The position numbers and the translations under genes were made by a program. Under the pieces are notes generated by a model that was not told the origin of the DNA, searched no databases, and was given only the letters and a program-made list of their open reading frames with translations. Shown here piece after piece: positions 52,418 to 53,690 of a DNA stretch of 53,690 nucleotides (positions within the stretch are counted from its first letter, which is position 1; each line of letters begins with the position of its first letter). Source of the stretch: Pseudoalteromonas sp. SMS1 (GTDB lineage: Bacteria; Pseudomonadota; Gammaproteobacteria; Enterobacterales; Alteromonadaceae). Where the stretch lies: the NCBI RefSeq assembly GCF_021530565.1, contig NZ_JAKGBI010000028.1, forward strand, positions 1 to 53,690, given 5' to 3'.

Positions 52418-53690
52418 TTAATTTTTATGTTCGTCTTCTTGGCTGAATAACGCTTCGATAAAGTCATGACTCTTGAACGTTCTCAAATCATCAATGCCTT
52501 CACCAACACCAATATAACGGATAGGGATCTTAAATTGATCTGCAACCGCAAAGATCACCCCCCCTTTAGCAGTTCCATCTAACTTAGTGAGTGTGATCCC
52601 CGTTAGTCCAACCGCTTGGTCAAACAATTTAACTTGGCTGATGGCATTTTGCCCCGTACCAGCATCAATCGTAAGCATAACTTCATGAGGCGCATCAGGA
52701 TCAAGCTTCTTCATAACTCGTGCTATTTTTTCTAGTTCCTGCATCAAGTTATCTTTATTCTGAAGTCGACCAGCCGTATCCGCAATTAGGACATCTACAT
52801 TTCTTGCTTGCGCAGCCTGAAATGCATCGAATACAACAGAGGCACTGTCAGCGCCGGTGTGCTGTGCGACAACCGGAATGTCATTTCGCTCACCCCATAC
52901 TTGTAACTGTTCAACCGCAGCCGCACGGAAGGTATCACCTGCTGCTAGCATGACGGACTGGCCTTGCGCTTGAAATTGCTTTGCCATTTTACCAATGGTT
53001 GTCGTCTTACCAACACCATTGACACCGACCATTAAAATCACAAATGGTTTTTTACCTGAATTGATTGCTAATGGCTGCTCAGCATCTTTGAGGATGTCAG
53101 CCATTTCATTTTTCATCAACTCATAAAGCGCATCACCATCTTTTAGCTGCTTACGATCCGCAGCATCAGTCAAGTTATCAATTAGCTTCATGGTTGTATC
53201 TACACCCAAATCAGCTGTGAGCAATTGCGTTTCTAGCTCTTCAAATAGTTCATCATCAATTTTTTTACCTTTGAAGATAGAAGCAAAGCCTGACCCAATA
53301 TTTTCTTTCGTTTTTAAAAGCCCTTGCTTTAGACGCGCAAAAAAACCCTTTTTCTTCGGCTTATCTTGATCTGCTTGCTCTTTGGCTAACCGCTCAGCTT
53401 CTTCACGCGCTGCCTGTTCTTTGGCTACCCGCTCGGCTTCTTCACGCGCTGCCTGTTCTTTGGCTACACGTTCGACTTCCTCACGCTCGGCCTGCTCTTT
53501 GGCTACCCGCTCAGCTTCTTCACGCGCTGCCTGTTCTTTGGCTACCCGCTCGGCTTCTTCACGCGCTGCCTGTTCTTTGGCTACCCGTTCAGCTTCTTCA
53601 CGCGCTGCCTGTTCTTTGGCTACACGCTCAGCTTCTTCACGCGCTGCCTGTTCTTTGGCTACCCGCTCGGCTTCTTCACGCGCTGCCTGT
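52418..53690 (-). CDS. ftsY: Signal recognition particle receptor FtsY (5' end beyond the window)
   Basis: At least 424 residues are visible, reaching the window edge with the frame open. The NG domain begins with FFARLKQGLLKTKENIGSGF and IFKGKKIDDELFEELETQLL. GTPase motifs are GVNGVGKTTTIGK (G1), DTFRAAAVEQL, DTAGRLQ and TKLDGTAKGG. It receives SRP-ribosome complexes at the inner membrane. The N-terminal acidic A-domain is made of in-frame 13-residue tandem repeats (VAKEQAAREEAER). An internal TTG at 53224 would give a truncated protein and is not the true start. Confidence 0.96.
   Translation of the reverse strand, partial: QAAREEAERVAKEQAAREEAERVAKEQAAREEAERVAKEQAAREEAERVAKEQAAREEAERVAKEQAEREEVERVAKEQAAREEAERVAKEQAAREEAERLAKEQADQDKPKKKGFFARLKQGLLKTKENIGSGFASIFKGKKIDDELFEELETQLLTADLGVDTTMKLIDNLTDAADRKQLKDGDALYELMKNEMADILKDAEQPLAINSGKKPFVILMVGVNGVGKTTTIGKMAKQFQAQGQSVMLAAGDTFRAAAVEQLQVWGERNDIPVVAQHTGADSASVVFDAFQAAQARNVDVLIADTAGRLQNKDNLMQELEKIARVMKKLDPDAPHEVMLTIDAGTGQNAISQVKLFDQAVGLTGITLTKLDGTAKGGVIFAVADQFKIPIRYIGVGEGIDDLRTFKSHDFIEALFSQEDEHKN
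53371..53690 (-). repeat. 39-bp tandem repeat array within ftsY
   Basis: Eight full copies of a 39-bp unit, starting at 53371, 53410, 53449, 53488, 53527, 53566, 53605 and 53644, plus a partial copy at the edge. Each encodes a 13-residue charged helix repeat. Most copies differ by a few bases; the unit at 53488 is the most diverged. The array continues outside the window. The unit is a multiple of three, so copy-number change keeps the frame. Confidence 0.95.

Noticed and set aside
53223..53225. Apparent start of ftsY at TTG 53224
   Set aside because: The frame continues upstream with conserved FtsY sequence, so the real start lies outside the window.
53371..53690. Regular 39-bp repeats resembling a CRISPR array
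   Set aside because: The units are directly adjacent with no spacers and lie in frame inside ftsY, so this is a coding tandem repeat.

Overview
This is about 54 kb of chromosome from a marine gammaproteobacterium of the order Alteromonadales. Pseudoalteromonas is the best guess, from protein sequences and gene order; the window contains no 16S gene to confirm it. Most of the window is core chromosome in blocks that keep the E. coli or Vibrio order. I see no complete insertion sequence, prophage or CRISPR array.

Layout. 1-301: tRNA-Leu(UAG), tRNA-Gln(UUG) and an identical tRNA-Leu. 485-7361: ubiF, divergent from miaB-ybeZ-ybeY-corC-lnt, which joins tRNA thiomethylation, 16S rRNA/ribosome quality control and lipoprotein acylation. 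7558-11131: accessory genes (small HTH protein, GNAT, DUF4437 cupin, SDR) with about 1 kb of gene-poor DNA. 11205-14438: exported Tricorn-like S41 protease. 14607-22427: an amino-acid oxidation locus. It has a three-subunit flavin/iron-sulfur dehydrogenase with HcnABC-type architecture, an Lrp-type regulator, and a PutA that lacks its own DNA-binding domain. An almost perfect Lrp consensus site lies between the regulator and putA. 22678-23877: a tyrosine-type permease behind a TyrR-like box. 24065-25613: lipoprotein, small membrane protein and a 27-residue peptide gene. 25688-30756: sodium-type flagellar stator genes pomAB, read from a sigma-28 promoter, divergent from xseB-ispA-dxs. 31467-35390: accessory genes (Xre-type HTH, membrane protein, exported alpha/beta hydrolase, orphan PAS protein). 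35456-40140: cpxP divergent from cpxRA-pldB with a perfect CpxR box, then fieF convergent. 40350-45142: trmL, recA (SOS box), pncC and mutS. 45205-48242: FadL-type porin with a FadR-like site, an iron-box-associated membrane protein and an HD-GYP-type protein. 48395-53690: rraB-plsC, rpoH, then ftsX-ftsE-ftsY, with ftsY cut by the window edge.

The most notable signal is a perfect CIRCE inverted repeat at the predicted transcription start of rpoH. It suggests that the heat-shock sigma factor is itself under an HrcA-type repressor, a wiring not found in E. coli. Other points worth attention are the HcnABC-like operon with an FNR/ANR-like box, the hidden 27-residue gene next to a membrane protein, and an in-frame 39-bp tandem repeat array in ftsY.

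Start codons were chosen by Shine-Dalgarno spacing and family length. Several differ from the longest possible reading frame. All functional names rest on recognised motifs, length and gene order, not on a database search.
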